DNA of 64,000 bases from Vaginimicrobium propionicum (GCF_900155645.1 NZ_LT706985.1:1784051-1848050), one strand, 5' to 3'; shown: positions 8,156 through 17,383, numbered from the stretch's first letter. Program-made: numbers and translations. The notes: a model not told the origin generated them from the sequence alone.

Positions 8156-8191
8156 ACGGCGATGTGATCTGCGTCCTGGCCCGCTCGCCGT
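8156..8191 (-). repeat. Inverted repeat upstream of sodA
   Basis: Perfect 7-bp arms ACGGCGA (8156-8162) and TCGCCGT (8185-8191) are separated by 22 nt, between the csbD terminator and the sodA Shine-Dalgarno. It could be an operator for a redox or metal regulator, or a stem in the sodA leader. No regulator family consensus is recognisable. Confidence 0.4.
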
Positions 8192-8204
8192 AAAAAGGCC
8201 AGCA

Positions 8205-8248
8205 ATGAAAAACGCCAGGGGCAAACAGTTTAACTGCCACCCCTGGCG
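8205..8248 (-). terminator. Rho-independent terminator of csbD
   Basis: Nine-bp arms CGCCAGGGG/CCCCTGGCG (8213-8221 and 8240-8248), with further pairing inside (TGGCAG against CTGTTTG), are followed on the minus strand by five T residues. It sits 10 bp after the csbD stop. Confidence 0.9.
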
Positions 8249-8258
8249 CTACGCTAAT

Positions 8259-8450
8259 TTACTTCAAGTCGTCCTTAATGTCCTCGACCGCGTCCTTGAT
8301 GGACTCGCCAACCTTAGCGGCCTTGGCCTTGATCTGCTCGGCGATGCCCTCGGCCTGAGCCTGCTCATTACCAGCGGCCTTGCCAATATTTTCCTTGGCT
8401 TCGCCCTTGAGCTCGTCGGCCTTGTTCTTAATGTCGTCGCCTAGTCCCAT
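8259..8450 (-). CDS. CsbD-family small stress protein
   Basis: A 63-residue, highly charged, alanine- and lysine-rich helical protein with the CsbD pattern (DDIKNKADELKGEAKE, then further A/K heptads). CsbD-like proteins are general-stress proteins of unknown biochemical role; the composition suggests a soluble, partly disordered helix. The start has AGGAGA at the right distance. It is monocistronic, with its own terminator, just upstream of sodA, a grouping that would suit a stress regulon, though this is inference. Confidence 0.85.
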   Translation of the reverse strand: MGLGDDIKNKADELKGEAKENIGKAAGNEQAQAEGIAEQIKAKAAKVGESIKDAVEDIKDDLK

Positions 8451-8546
8451 TACTTTCTCCTTATTTGTTAGGTTGATGGCGGAATTGCCTTAACCATTCT
8501 ATTGAGATTTTGGGTCTCATTAAAAGCAACGCTAGCAAGGACCAGA

Positions 8547-9143
8547 TTATTCCGCCCGTCTGGAATTAAATACTCTAAAACCTTTAGCGCTACCCACTCG
8601 CACAGTGTTAAAACCCTGGTCAGTGAGCCATTTTTGTAACGGATCCGCACCTAAATTTTTCCCGACGACTAACCACGCATTCCCGTTAGGAGCCAACCTG
8701 TTCAGCCATTTCAATAGCATTGTGTGCAGCGCCTCTTTGCCTATTCGAATGGGCGGATTTGACCAAATTTCGTCATATTGGACGAGGGGCAAATCATCGG
8801 GTTCAGCAACGCTGACTTGCTGGCTAACCCCATAGCGTTTAGCGTTCTCAAGAGTTAGTTGCAGAGCCAACTGGTTGACGTCAACAGCATCGATATGCGC
8901 CCAGGGGCATTCGTTGGCCAAGGCAATAGCTATTGGCCCGTATCCGCAGCCAAGATCTAGAATTCGTTTGACATGCTGGCCGGGCGGGCTAGTGCGTTTC
9001 AGCATTACCGAAGTGCCCAAATCTAGCCGGTGAGAACTGAACACCCCGTCGGCGCTAATAAACTCGTATTCGCGACCCCATATTTTCGCGAAAACGCTGT
9101 GACGTTCGCCGCTATCTTCGCTGGTAACGAAATAGTGACTCAT
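8547..9143 (-). CDS. RsmC-like class I SAM methyltransferase (rRNA guanine-N2)
   Basis: A 198-residue single-domain methyltransferase of the RsmC/RlmG family, which makes m2G in rRNA. The N-terminus has the family signature FISADGVFSSHRLDLGTSVML. Motif I is ILDLGCGYGPIAIALA, and the catalytic loop SNPPIRIGK is the guanine-N2 type NPP[IF]. It lacks the extra N-terminal domain of enterobacterial RsmC, as usual in Gram-positives. Its ATG overlaps the stop of truA in an ATGA, so it is translationally coupled to another RNA-modification gene. Confidence 0.85.
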   Translation of the reverse strand: MSHYFVTSEDSGERHSVFAKIWGREYEFISADGVFSSHRLDLGTSVMLKRTSPPGQHVKRILDLGCGYGPIAIALANECPWAHIDAVDVNQLALQLTLENAKRYGVSQQVSVAEPDDLPLVQYDEIWSNPPIRIGKEALHTMLLKWLNRLAPNGNAWLVVGKNLGADPLQKWLTDQGFNTVRVGSAKGFRVFNSRRAE

Positions 9144-9946
9144 AACGTTTCCTCCAACTCTCGCTTAGCCCTGGCTTGTCTGGCGCGAGTAGCCAGTGCT
9201 TCATCAGGTGGGTATCCGACCGCCTCCAAAGTTAGCCCGCGCCCTGACATTACTGGCACTTCGTTACTTCTTGTAGTTGCTTTGGTTAGCTGGGTTATCC
9301 AGGAGATATCTCGCTTACCGGCTCCCACTTGACATAAGGCGCCTACTAGAGAGCGCACCATTGAATGACAAAAAGCATCTGAGCGCACCTGAACCTCGAT
9401 AGTGTTACCCACGCGCGCCACCTGTAATCTTTCCAGATTCCGAATAGTTGTCGCCCCCTCACGGTGTTTGCAGAAAGCCACGAAATCTCTCAATCCGCTT
9501 AAGGCTTGTCCGGCTAGCTGCATTGCGTCTAGGTCGAGACGTGCGCGCACTTGAGTGGTAAACCCGCGCAGCAGGGGGTCAGGACGACAAGTATCGTCCC
9601 AAATCCGGTAGACATAGTGACGCCAAATGGCAGAAAATCGGGCATCAAAACCTTCCGGGGCAGGACTTATTTGGTAGATAGTGATGTCTTCCGGCAGCAC
9701 TCGAGACAGTCGGTAACACAGCTGGGCAGGGTCGATCTCGTCTAAATCAATATGAGCAACTTGCCCGCGCGCATGGACGCCAGCGTCAGTGCGTCCAGCA
9801 ACGGTTAACTGGGCACCGGTCTCTAGCCGCAATATCTTCGTTATCCACTCTTCGATGGTTCCTTGTACGGTACGTAATCCGTCCTGACTAGCCCAACCGT
9901 GGAAATTAGTGCCGTCATAGGCTAAATCGAGTCGATAGCGTTTCAC
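9140..9946 (-). CDS. truA: tRNA pseudouridine(38-40) synthase TruA
   Basis: Isomerises uridines 38-40 in the anticodon arm of tRNAs. The 268-residue protein starts MKRYRLDLAYDGTNFHGWA and has the catalytic aspartate D54 in AGRTDAGVHARGQ. The second half of the duplicated fold is visible at FCHSMVRSLVGAL. It is the first gene of a two-gene minus-strand unit with the RsmC-like methyltransferase, and is divergent from rplM. Confidence 0.95.
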   Translation of the reverse strand: MKRYRLDLAYDGTNFHGWASQDGLRTVQGTIEEWITKILRLETGAQLTVAGRTDAGVHARGQVAHIDLDEIDPAQLCYRLSRVLPEDITIYQISPAPEGFDARFSAIWRHYVYRIWDDTCRPDPLLRGFTTQVRARLDLDAMQLAGQALSGLRDFVAFCKHREGATTIRNLERLQVARVGNTIEVQVRSDAFCHSMVRSLVGALCQVGAGKRDISWITQLTKATTRSNEVPVMSGRGLTLEAVGYPPDEALATRARQARAKRELEETL

Positions 9947-10001
9947 CTAGGCGAGTCTAGTTGCACTAGCTAGCTGGTTCCAGATGCTTGGCGCCCAAGA
10001 A

Positions 10002-10010
10002 TGCTAAAAT
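10002..10010 (+). promoter_or_regulatory. Extended -10 element upstream of rplM (candidate P1)
   Basis: TGCTAAAAT matches an extended -10 (TGnTANNNT). No good -35 lies 16-18 bp upstream. It would start a leader of about 210 nt before rplM. Confidence 0.4.
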
Positions 10011-10056
10011 TAGGTGCTGGTGCCACCTGGGATTCAATTTGGTTTTCCCCGCGATT

Positions 10057-10085
10057 TTGACCATGGTCTAGCCCCGCGATATGCT
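10057..10085 (+). promoter_or_regulatory. Sigma70-type promoter of rplM-rpsI (candidate P2)
   Basis: TTGACC (10057-10062), a 17-bp spacer and TATGCT (10080-10085) give the best promoter match in this gap. Transcription would start near 10092, leaving a leader of about 135 nt before the GTG of rplM. Near its end GGTC (10216-10219) and GACC (10223-10226) can form a small hairpin touching the start codon, which may matter for L13 feedback control. Confidence 0.6.
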
Positions 10086-10226
10086 AAAGCGCTGTTGCAC
10101 TTAGAGGGAACGCTGTGCGCGTAGGGTTGTGCCTTAAATGTTGGGTTGGCTCTAGAGCGTCGCGGTAACTCTGGTCAACTGAAATTTGGAAGAACTTAAA
10201 CTGTCTAGTGGAAGTGGTCTGCGACC

Positions 10227-10670
10227 GTGCCTACCTACAGCCCTAAGCCTGGTGAAGTCACCAGGGATTGGCTCGTCATCGACGCTGAGGACGTCATCCT
10301 CGGTCGGTTGGCGGCCACCGCTGCCAACTTGCTGCGTGGCAAACACAAGGCCACCTATGCACCTCATATTGACTGCGGTGATTTTGTTGTCATTATCAAC
10401 GCCTCCAAAGTTGCCTTAACTGGCAACAAAGCGGAAACCTCGCTGCGTTATACCGTCTCTGGCCGTCCTGGCGGCTTGAAAGTTAAGACGGCTGGCGAAT
10501 TACGCGAGAATGATCCGCGCACTCTAGTTGAACGTGCAGTGTGGGGGATGATGCCCAAGAACAAGCTGAGCCGCAAGCAGATGGGCAAGCTAAAGGTATA
10601 TGCTGGCTCGGATCATCCGCACACCGCTCAGCAGCCAAAACCCTATGAGATGAAGCAGGTCGCGCAGTAA
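10227..10670 (+). CDS. rplM: 50S ribosomal protein L13
   Basis: Large-subunit assembly-initiating protein uL13. The 147-residue product starts at GTG 10227 ([11 protein letters not shown]). Family motifs include [26 protein letters not shown] and [13 protein letters not shown], and the C-terminus ends [15 protein letters not shown]. There is no strong Shine-Dalgarno. It is followed 23 bp later by rpsI, the universal L13-S9 pair. Confidence 0.97.
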   Translation: MPTYSPKPGEVTRDWLVIDAEDVILGRLAATAANLLRGKHKATYAPHIDCGDFVVIINASKVALTGNKAETSLRYTVSGRPGGLKVKTAGELRENDPRTLVERAVWGMMPKNKLSRKQMGKLKVYAGSDHPHTAQQPKPYEMKQVAQ

Positions 10671-10693
10671 GCGCGAGACGAAGGACGTAACCC

Positions 10694-11224
10694 GTGACTG
10701 AAACGCAGACTGAAGACTTAGAGCTTGAGGAGACTGGCACCACAGGTTTTGTGGACGAGCAGGATCGTCAGATTGCCTATCGTGCGGATTCAGCACCGCG
10801 AGGTGCTTCCGCCAATAGCGAGCGTCCCTCGGTGATTGCACCGGGCGGCGGCACTGGCCGTCGTAAGGAGGCTGTCGCTAGGGTTAGGTTGATTCCTGGC
10901 ACCGGCACATTCAAAATCAATGGCCGCAGCCTAGAGGAATATTTCCCCTCTAAATTGCACCAGCAGATCATTAACGAGCCATTCGTAACCACAGGTCTTG
11001 TTGGTTCCTATGACGTTATCGCCCGCATCGATGGCGGTGGGGTGACCGGTCAGGCCGGCGCTTTGCGTCTAGGTATTGCCCGCGCACTAAACAAGATTGA
11101 CGTTGAGGTTAACCGCCCAACGTTGAAGAAGGCCGGGCTATTGACGCGCGACGCCAGAGCTAAGGAACGTAAGAAAGCTGGTTTGAAGAAAGCCCGTAAG
11201 GCTCCGCAATACTCGAAGCGTTAA
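10694..11224 (+). CDS. rpsI: 30S ribosomal protein S9
   Basis: Small-subunit protein uS9, whose C-terminal KAPQYSKR reaches the P-site tRNA. It starts at GTG 10694 with GAAGGACG ahead. The first about 45 residues (acidic, Thr/Glu-rich) are an actinobacterial-type extension. The core starts near [17 protein letters not shown] and keeps the GGG segment [20 protein letters not shown]. An intrinsic terminator follows, closing the rplM-rpsI operon. Confidence 0.97.
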   Translation: MTETQTEDLELEETGTTGFVDEQDRQIAYRADSAPRGASANSERPSVIAPGGGTGRRKEAVARVRLIPGTGTFKINGRSLEEYFPSKLHQQIINEPFVTTGLVGSYDVIARIDGGGVTGQAGALRLGIARALNKIDVEVNRPTLKKAGLLTRDARAKERKKAGLKKARKAPQYSKR

Positions 11225-11245
11225 TCGGCTTATCAAAGCTATTTG

Positions 11246-11286
11246 GGACGGTGTTACAGCAAGCTGTGGCACCGTCCTTTTGCTTT
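11246..11286 (+). terminator. Rho-independent terminator after rpsI
   Basis: GGACGGTG (11246-11253) pairs perfectly with CACCGTCC (11270-11277), with CAGC/CTGT pairing inside the loop, then TTTTGCTTT. It is a clear plus-strand intrinsic terminator. Confidence 0.9.
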
Positions 11287-11304
11287 GTTAGTGAGTCGTA
11301 ATTG

Positions 11305-11332
11305 TTCACAGCATGCCGTTTGGCGGTAATTT
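11305..11332 (+). promoter_or_regulatory. glmM promoter placed for a leaderless mRNA
   Basis: TTCACA (11305-11310), 16 bp, then TAATTT (11327-11332), which fits TANNNT. Only six bases separate the -10 from the ATG of glmM, and there is no Shine-Dalgarno, so transcription should begin at or next to the A of the start codon. Confidence 0.55.
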
Positions 11333-11338
11333 TGCCCT

Positions 11339-12688
11339 ATGGCAAGACTATTTGGAACCGACGGGGTGCGCGGCAAAGCTAATGCGGACCTGACTGCGGA
11401 GTTAGCTCTCGATCTTTCTGTAGCCGCCGCACACGTGCTCGGTGAAGCCGGCGCTTTCGGCGATAAGCGTCCTCGGGCGTTAGTTGGACGTGATACCCGA
11501 ATATCTGGCGAGTTCCTAGGCGCGGCGGTGTGCGCTGGTCTGGCAAGCGCCGGCGTTGATGTGATAGACGTTGGTGTCGTCCCAACACCTGGGTTAGCCT
11601 ATTTGGTGGCCACCGAGGGCACCGAACTTGGGGTTATGCTCTCGGCTTCCCACAACCCGATGCCAGATAACGGAATTAAGTTCTTTCAACGCGGTGGAGT
11701 AAAACTAGACGACAGCGTTGAGGATGCTATCGAACAACACCTTGAGGAGCCCTGGCAGCGTCCTATTGGCGGGGCGGTTGGCCGTATCACCCGCGACGAA
11801 TCCATGCTTGACAAGTACATTCAACATCTGATTTCAACTTTGGGCACTACCCGCTTGGATGGTTTGAAAGTTGTTGTGGATGGCGCGAATGGATCGTCCG
11901 CGTTAACAGCGGTGCCAGCCTTTGAGAGGGTGGGCGCTCAAGTGATTGGCATTAACACTCAACCAAACGGGTTAAATATTAATGACAATGCTGGCTCAAC
12001 CCATATTGAGGGACTGAAGAAAGCTGTTGTGGAAAATGGCGCCGACGTTGGTTTCGCCATGGACGGTGACGCTGACCGCTGTCTAGCGGTAGCTAGCGAC
12101 GGCTCGCTCGTAGATGGCGATCAGATCATGGCCATTTTGGCGCTGGAATTAAAGCGTCAGGGCAAGCTTTATCGCGACACTTTAGTGGCCACTGTAATGA
12201 GTAACCTTGGTTTGACTTTGGCAATGAAAGCCAACGGTATTTCTGTTGCGCAAACCAAAGTGGGGGATCGTTATGTGCTGGAATCTATGCAAACCAACGG
12301 GTTTAGTCTTGGTGGGGAACAATCTGGCCACGTCATTATCAAACAATTCGCCAACACTGGCGACGGCGTATTAACGGCCTTGCACGTGGCGGAAACTATC
12401 GTAAAAACTGGCAAGTCCATTGGTGAATTGGCGCAGTGCATGGAAAGACTGCCGCAGGTGCTAATCAACGTGCCTAATGTTGACAAGCTACGTGCCGTGG
12501 TAGATCCGGACGTCTCGGCAGCCGTCAAAGCGGCTAATCAAGAGTTGGGTGAGCGTGGGCGAGTAGTTTTGCGTCCCTCAGGCACGGAACCGCTAGTGCG
12601 CGTGATGGTTGAAGCTGATACTCAAGACAAGGCTCAGCAGGTAGCTGAAAGCTTGGCGACTATTGTTGCGGACAAATTGGCTTTGTAG
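11339..12688 (+). CDS. glmM: Phosphoglucosamine mutase
   Basis: Interconverts glucosamine-6-phosphate and glucosamine-1-phosphate on the way to UDP-GlcNAc for peptidoglycan. The 449 residues show all four domains of the phosphohexomutase fold: the phosphoserine loop SASHNPMPDNG with S104, the Mg loop MDGDADRCLAV, the sugar loop near GGEQSGH, and the phosphate loop RPSGTEPLVRVM. Its partner glmS lies about 1.1 kb downstream with coaA in between on the other strand; only 4 bp separate the glmM and coaA stops. The start codon lacks a Shine-Dalgarno and fits a leaderless transcript. Confidence 0.97.
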   Translation: MARLFGTDGVRGKANADLTAELALDLSVAAAHVLGEAGAFGDKRPRALVGRDTRISGEFLGAAVCAGLASAGVDVIDVGVVPTPGLAYLVATEGTELGVMLSASHNPMPDNGIKFFQRGGVKLDDSVEDAIEQHLEEPWQRPIGGAVGRITRDESMLDKYIQHLISTLGTTRLDGLKVVVDGANGSSALTAVPAFERVGAQVIGINTQPNGLNINDNAGSTHIEGLKKAVVENGADVGFAMDGDADRCLAVASDGSLVDGDQIMAILALELKRQGKLYRDTLVATVMSNLGLTLAMKANGISVAQTKVGDRYVLESMQTNGFSLGGEQSGHVIIKQFANTGDGVLTALHVAETIVKTGKSIGELAQCMERLPQVLINVPNVDKLRAVVDPDVSAAVKAANQELGERGRVVLRPSGTEPLVRVMVEADTQDKAQQVAESLATIVADKLAL

Positions 12689-12692
12689 GTGG

Positions 12693-13709
12693 TTAAATTT
12701 TTCTGATTCGCACGTGACGAATGGTGTGATCTTCAGATTTACGTAATACGACGGTGGCTCGATCTTTAGTTGGCTCGATATTTGCCCTAAGGTTCGGGCC
12801 ATTTGTCGTCTCCCAAATAGCTAGCGCAGTTTCCCGAGCCTCGGAATCGCTTAATAGTGAATACTTGTGGAAATAACTTTTGGGGTCTGCAAAAGCGCCG
12901 TTGCGCAACGCTAAGAATCTGGATAAATACCAATTTCTGATATTGGATTCTTCAGCATTTACGTAAACCGAAAAATCGAAGAAATCGCTGATGGTTATGC
13001 TTTGACCATTGTGTTTTATTGTTGCTGGCTGTAAAACATTCAAACCTTCGACGATGAGAATGTCTGGCTGCTCAATGATGATTTCTTCGTCTGGAATTAT
13101 GTCGTAAATCAAGTGAGAATATTTTGGGGCACTAACCCTAGGTTTCCCAGATTTTACGGCGATAACGAATTCCAACATAGAACGGCGATCATAGCTTTCT
13201 GGGAATCCTTTTCGATCTAAAATTCCGCGATGAATCAACTCGTCGTTAGGTAGTAAAAAACCGTCTGTAGTGATTAAATCCACTTTCGGTTTAGAAGGTT
13301 GGCGCCGCAGTAACTCAGCTAGCAGTCGCGCAGTAGTTGATTTGCCGACTGCCACCGACCCGGCTACGCCAATTACGAACGGGGTGGAGGTGGCTGAGAT
13401 GTCTAAGAAGTTGTTAGATTCGGCAAACATTCGGGTGGTATTAGCCCGATACAGCTCAATCAACTGCGTAAGCGGCAGATAAACCTCTTTCACGTCGTCA
13501 AGATTGGTTGGATCTTGTAGGCCGCGCAGTTTATTTAGGGTCGCGTCGTCAAGGCTGATGTTGGACGCTTGAGCTAGTTGCGCCCAACTTGCCCGAGGCA
13601 ATATAAGCCACGGCTGGTTCGGGGATTGTCGAACTGCTGTCATGACCCCAGTTTCTGCTGTGAAATCTTGTCCATCCCAGCTTACCGACACAATGTCGAT
13701 GATTTCCAT
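12693..13709 (-). CDS. coaA: Type I pantothenate kinase
   Basis: Phosphorylates pantothenate, the first and controlling step of coenzyme A synthesis. The 338-residue protein has the P-loop GSVAVGKST (117-125), the pantothenate-site region LITTDGFLLPN and SYDRRSMLEFV, and IVEGLNVLQP, all as in the bacterial CoaA family, which is usually regulated by CoA. It is slightly longer than Escherichia coli CoaA at the N-terminus. It converges on glmM and is divergent from glmS with a 69-bp shared upstream gap. Confidence 0.95.
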   Translation of the reverse strand: MEIIDIVSVSWDGQDFTAETGVMTAVRQSPNQPWLILPRASWAQLAQASNISLDDATLNKLRGLQDPTNLDDVKEVYLPLTQLIELYRANTTRMFAESNNFLDISATSTPFVIGVAGSVAVGKSTTARLLAELLRRQPSKPKVDLITTDGFLLPNDELIHRGILDRKGFPESYDRRSMLEFVIAVKSGKPRVSAPKYSHLIYDIIPDEEIIIEQPDILIVEGLNVLQPATIKHNGQSITISDFFDFSVYVNAEESNIRNWYLSRFLALRNGAFADPKSYFHKYSLLSDSEARETALAIWETTNGPNLRANIEPTKDRATVVLRKSEDHTIRHVRIRKI

Positions 13710-13778
13710 TTACACTTCTTGCATTAAACTCGGTGAGTCAAAACTTAGCTACGTTACTCGGTCAAGAAAGATAGAACT

Positions 13779-15626
13779 ATGTGCGGAATCATCGGTTATG
13801 TTGGCCCTCGCTCGGCTCAAGACGTCGTCCTTGGCGGGCTTAGAAGAATGGAATACCGTGGCTACGATTCGGCTGGCATAGCTATCGCAGATCATGGAGA
13901 AGTTCGGGTTGTTAAAAAGGCTGGAAAGCTGGTTAATCTAGTCGAGGAGTTGGCTGATAATCCGTTGCCTGAGGTTCATCAGGCGATCGGACACACTCGT
14001 TGGGCAACCCATGGTGGCCCAACGGACGCTAATGCTCACCCACATACTTCTTTTGATGGACGTGTGGCTCTCGTCCATAACGGAATCATCGAAAATTTTG
14101 CGTCACTACGTGCGGGGCTAATTGCTGACGGGGTTAAGTTCACCTCCGAAACCGATACTGAGGTGGTTGCTCATCTGTTAGGTGAAGCTTTATCGGAATC
14201 TACAGATTTGCTAGCCGCGATGAGTCAGGTGGTTAACAAGCTCCACGGGGCTTTCACTCTAGTGGCGATAGACGCCAAAGATCCTGATCATGTGGTTGCT
14301 GCTAGGCGCAGTTCACCGCTGGTTATTGGGGTTGGCCAAGGTGAAAACTTCTTAGCCTCTGACGTAGCCGCTTTTATCGACTATACGAAGGAAGCTATTG
14401 AGCTTGGTGAAGATCAGATAGTGCGCATCGGAGCCGACGAAATTACCGTAGTCAACTTCGACACTACCCCTAGTAGTTACCAGACCTATCACGTTGATTG
14501 GGACGCATCGGCTGCCGAGAAGGCCGGTTACGACTGGTTTATGCGTAAAGAAATCTTTGAGCAGCCCAAAGCGGTAGCTGACACGCTATTAGGTAGGCGC
14601 GCTGACAACGGTGAATTAGTGCTTGACGAGATGCGTGGCATTAATCCCGAGGATTTGAGACGGGTAAATAAGATCGTCATTGTCGCTTGCGGTACTGCAT
14701 ATTACGCGGGCATGGTCGCCAAATACGCTATTGAACACTGGACGAGGGTGCCGTGTGAAGTGGAGTTAGCTAGCGAGTTCCGCTATCGCGACCCGATAGT
14801 TGATCCGATGACTTTATGTGTGACCATTAGCCAGTCAGGTGAGACTGCTGATACGTTGATGGCCATTCGGCACGCTCGTGAGCAGCACTGCAAGGTGATT
14901 GCTATCTGCAATACCAATGGTGCAACTATTCCTCGCGAATCAGACGCGGTTATCTACACCCACGCTGGCCCAGAGATCGCGGTGGCTTCGACTAAAGGTT
15001 TCTTAACTCAGCTAGCGGCTTGCTATTTGCTTGGGCTTTATCTCGCCCAGGTGCGCGGTATGAAATATATCGATGAAGTCAATGCCATCATGACGGAATT
15101 AGAGAAAACTCCGAAATTGATTTCTAAGGTCTTAGCAGAGGCCAACGAAATTTATGAGCTAGCCAGAGAAGTCGTTGGCATGAACGACTTTATTTTCATT
15201 GGTCGTCACGTTGGTTATCCGGTGGCTTTGGAGGGTGCGTTAAAGCTTAAAGAAATCGCTTATCAGCATGCTGAAGGGTTTGCTGCCGGAGAACTAAAGC
15301 ACGGCCCGATAGCGATCATCGAGCCCGGTATGCCAGTGTTCATCATCGTCCCGCCTGCCGGTCGGGACCAGCTACATGACAAGGTAGTTTCAAATATTCA
15401 GGAGGTTCGAGCCAGGGGTGGGCGAGCTATCGTCCTGACTGAGGAGGGGGATTCTTCTGTGGTGGCCTATGCCGATAAAGTCATTTGGTTGCCGAAGGTG
15501 TCTACCCTCTTGCAGCCGCTAGTGGCAGCCATTCCATTGCAGTTATTCGCTTGTGAATTGGCTACGCTACTGGGTAACGATGTTGACCAACCGAGAAATT
15601 TAGCGAAGTCGGTAACAGTCGAATAG
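13779..15626 (+). CDS. glmS: Glutamine--fructose-6-phosphate aminotransferase (isomerising)
   Basis: Makes glucosamine-6-phosphate from fructose-6-phosphate and glutamine, the entry to amino-sugar synthesis. It begins MCGIIGYVG, so the nucleophilic cysteine becomes residue 1 after Met removal. The class II amidotransferase domain covers about 1-230 (GHTRWATHGGPTDANAHPH). Two SIS domains follow, with CGTAYYAG, SQSGETADT and a second SIS domain containing EGFAAGELKHGP, and the protein ends AKSVTVE. At 615 residues it is full length. The upstream gap of 69 bp is too short for a glmS ribozyme. It heads a run with acpS and nnr. Confidence 0.97.
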   Translation: MCGIIGYVGPRSAQDVVLGGLRRMEYRGYDSAGIAIADHGEVRVVKKAGKLVNLVEELADNPLPEVHQAIGHTRWATHGGPTDANAHPHTSFDGRVALVHNGIIENFASLRAGLIADGVKFTSETDTEVVAHLLGEALSESTDLLAAMSQVVNKLHGAFTLVAIDAKDPDHVVAARRSSPLVIGVGQGENFLASDVAAFIDYTKEAIELGEDQIVRIGADEITVVNFDTTPSSYQTYHVDWDASAAEKAGYDWFMRKEIFEQPKAVADTLLGRRADNGELVLDEMRGINPEDLRRVNKIVIVACGTAYYAGMVAKYAIEHWTRVPCEVELASEFRYRDPIVDPMTLCVTISQSGETADTLMAIRHAREQHCKVIAICNTNGATIPRESDAVIYTHAGPEIAVASTKGFLTQLAACYLLGLYLAQVRGMKYIDEVNAIMTELEKTPKLISKVLAEANEIYELAREVVGMNDFIFIGRHVGYPVALEGALKLKEIAYQHAEGFAAGELKHGPIAIIEPGMPVFIIVPPAGRDQLHDKVVSNIQEVRARGGRAIVLTEEGDSSVVAYADKVIWLPKVSTLLQPLVAAIPLQLFACELATLLGNDVDQPRNLAKSVTVE

Positions 15627-15638
15627 AGGGGCAAGCAA

Positions 15639-16016
15639 ATGGGTCAGATAGTTGGAATCGGCGTCGATATCTGCCAAGTTGGTCGGATGTCAGCCGCTCT
15701 AGAACGTCGTCCTGGCCTAGCTAAGAAGTTATTTACCGCCAAAGAAATCGTTGACGCTGACAACCAACTACTATCCGCCGAATCTTTGGCCGCCAGATTC
15801 GCTGCCAAAGAGGCGTTGGTTAAAGCGATGGGCGCCCCGAGTGGATTGCGGTGGCATGACTGCCAAGTCCTCAAGGATGCTAGCGGGAAAATCTTCTTGG
15901 AGTTAAGTGGCACTGTTGCGCAGGCGGCCGAAAGACTAGGTGTCCTAAAAACCCACGTTTCGATTTCTCATGATGGCGGCCTAGCGGTTGCCCAAGTGGT
16001 TTGCGAGGGAGAATGA
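15639..16016 (+). CDS. acpS: Holo-[acyl-carrier-protein] synthase
   Basis: Transfers 4'-phosphopantetheine from CoA to acyl carrier protein. The 125-residue form has GIGVDICQVGRM with the Mg-binding aspartate, and the central SLAARFAAKEALVKAMG signature with the catalytic glutamate. GAGGGG lies before the ATG. It is 12 bp after glmS and its stop overlaps the ATG of nnr in ATGA, giving glmS-acpS-nnr. The closeness of coaA adds a CoA theme to the region. Confidence 0.95.
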   Translation: MGQIVGIGVDICQVGRMSAALERRPGLAKKLFTAKEIVDADNQLLSAESLAARFAAKEALVKAMGAPSGLRWHDCQVLKDASGKIFLELSGTVAQAAERLGVLKTHVSISHDGGLAVAQVVCEGE

Positions 16017-17383
16017 AGAAAGTAGCGAGCGTAGCCGAAATTAGGCGCGCTGAAGAATTATTCTTCGACGCCCATCCGGGAGTGGATTTGATGGCTAGGG
16101 CAGCCCATCAAGTTGCCAAAGCAGCCATCACTATGACTGAGACAGGCGAGACAATTTTGGTAGCTGTCGGGCCAGGTAATAATGGCGGTGACGGGTTATT
16201 TGCCGCTCAAGAATTAGCTCAGCAAGGCTATCTGGTTAACCTGTGGTGTGCTTTCGATAAAGCCCATGAGAAAGGGTTGGAGGCAGCCCTCGCGGCCGGC
16301 GCGCGCCGAGTCGAAGCCCCTAGATTAGATGATGTTTCCCTGGTTATAGATGCAGTATTTGGTATCGGTTCCAGACCAGGCTTGCCTGATAATGTTGCCG
16401 AATTTGCTGGTGCATGTGACGACTGGCAAATCCCAGTGCTATCCGTTGATATTCCCTCTGGTATGGACGCGGACTCTCACTTAGTCGGCAAAGATACTTT
16501 TGAAGCCGAGAAAACCGTCACCTTCGGGGCGATGAAAATGTGCCATGCGGCAGCGCCGGCAGCAGCTTTCTGCGGGACAGTGCAAGTTGCAGATATTGGT
16601 TTCGAGGTTGAAACTAGCGGGCCGAAAGTCATTGAAACTATAGATTTAGTAGATTTGTGGCCATTCCCGGACTACAACTCAGACAAATATGCTCGTGGGG
16701 TTGTGGGTATTGATACTGGTTCGCCGCGATTCCCCGGTGCGTCTTTATTAAATGTCACTGGGGCTTTACATTCGGGGGCCGGAATGATCCGCTATGTCGG
16801 CCCGTTAAACCGCGAACTTATATTGAGTCGTCACCCCTCCGTCATCTTCGGTATTGGCCGCGTAAATTCTTGGGTGGTCGGCTCCGGTTGGGGAGCTCCC
16901 GATATTGAACGACTGAAAAGACGTGTCACCCCCGGCACTCCGCTAGTAGTTGATGCTGAAGCCCTAGATTTGTTGGATCGGGTCAAATTACCGTCCGGCA
17001 GTTTATTGACTCCACATGCTGGCGAGTTGGCGCGCATTCTTGGTGTCAGCCGCGAAGAGGTGGAAGCCGAGCCAATCAAATTCGCTAAACAGGCTGCCGA
17101 GCGCTTTCATTCTGCAGTGTTATTGAAAGGCGCCACCCAATACGTGTGTGATGCTAAGGATTGCATTATCGCCCTGGCCGGGCCGGCTTGGACGGCACAA
17201 GCTGGCTCCGGTGACGTGTTAGCCGGTGTTGCTGGCACTCTTTTAGCGGCCAAAGTTCCACCATTGTTGGCTGGCGCGATGGCTGCTTCTGTTCAAGCAC
17301 AAGCAGCAAACCTAATGCCTGGCCCGCACCCGCCCGACGAAATTGCTCACGCTATCGCAGACACGCTTGGGCGTCTTGGTTAA
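16013..17383 (+). CDS. nnr: Bifunctional NAD(P)HX epimerase / ADP-dependent dehydratase
   Basis: Repairs hydrated NADH and NADPH. The start is the ATG at 16013, overlapping the acpS stop with GAGGGA upstream, in preference to a TTG at 16001. The N-terminal YjeF_N domain has VAVGPGNNGGDGL (about 51-63) and DIPSGMDAD; the C-terminal carbohydrate-kinase-like domain has VVDAEALDLL, LTPHAGELARIL and the AQAGSGDVLAG motif. At 456 residues both domains look intact although the dehydratase half is compact. Its stop overlaps the stop of the convergent glycosyltransferase by 4 bp. Confidence 0.93.
   Translation: MKKVASVAEIRRAEELFFDAHPGVDLMARAAHQVAKAAITMTETGETILVAVGPGNNGGDGLFAAQELAQQGYLVNLWCAFDKAHEKGLEAALAAGARRVEAPRLDDVSLVIDAVFGIGSRPGLPDNVAEFAGACDDWQIPVLSVDIPSGMDADSHLVGKDTFEAEKTVTFGAMKMCHAAAPAAAFCGTVQVADIGFEVETSGPKVIETIDLVDLWPFPDYNSDKYARGVVGIDTGSPRFPGASLLNVTGALHSGAGMIRYVGPLNRELILSRHPSVIFGIGRVNSWVVGSGWGAPDIERLKRRVTPGTPLVVDAEALDLLDRVKLPSGSLLTPHAGELARILGVSREEVEAEPIKFAKQAAERFHSAVLLKGATQYVCDAKDCIIALAGPAWTAQAGSGDVLAGVAGTLLAAKVPPLLAGAMAASVQAQAANLMPGPHPPDEIAHAIADTLGRLG

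Noticed and set aside
13710-13778. A glmS ribozyme before glmS
   Set aside because: The gap is only 69 bp, shared with the divergent coaA start; too short for the ribozyme fold.
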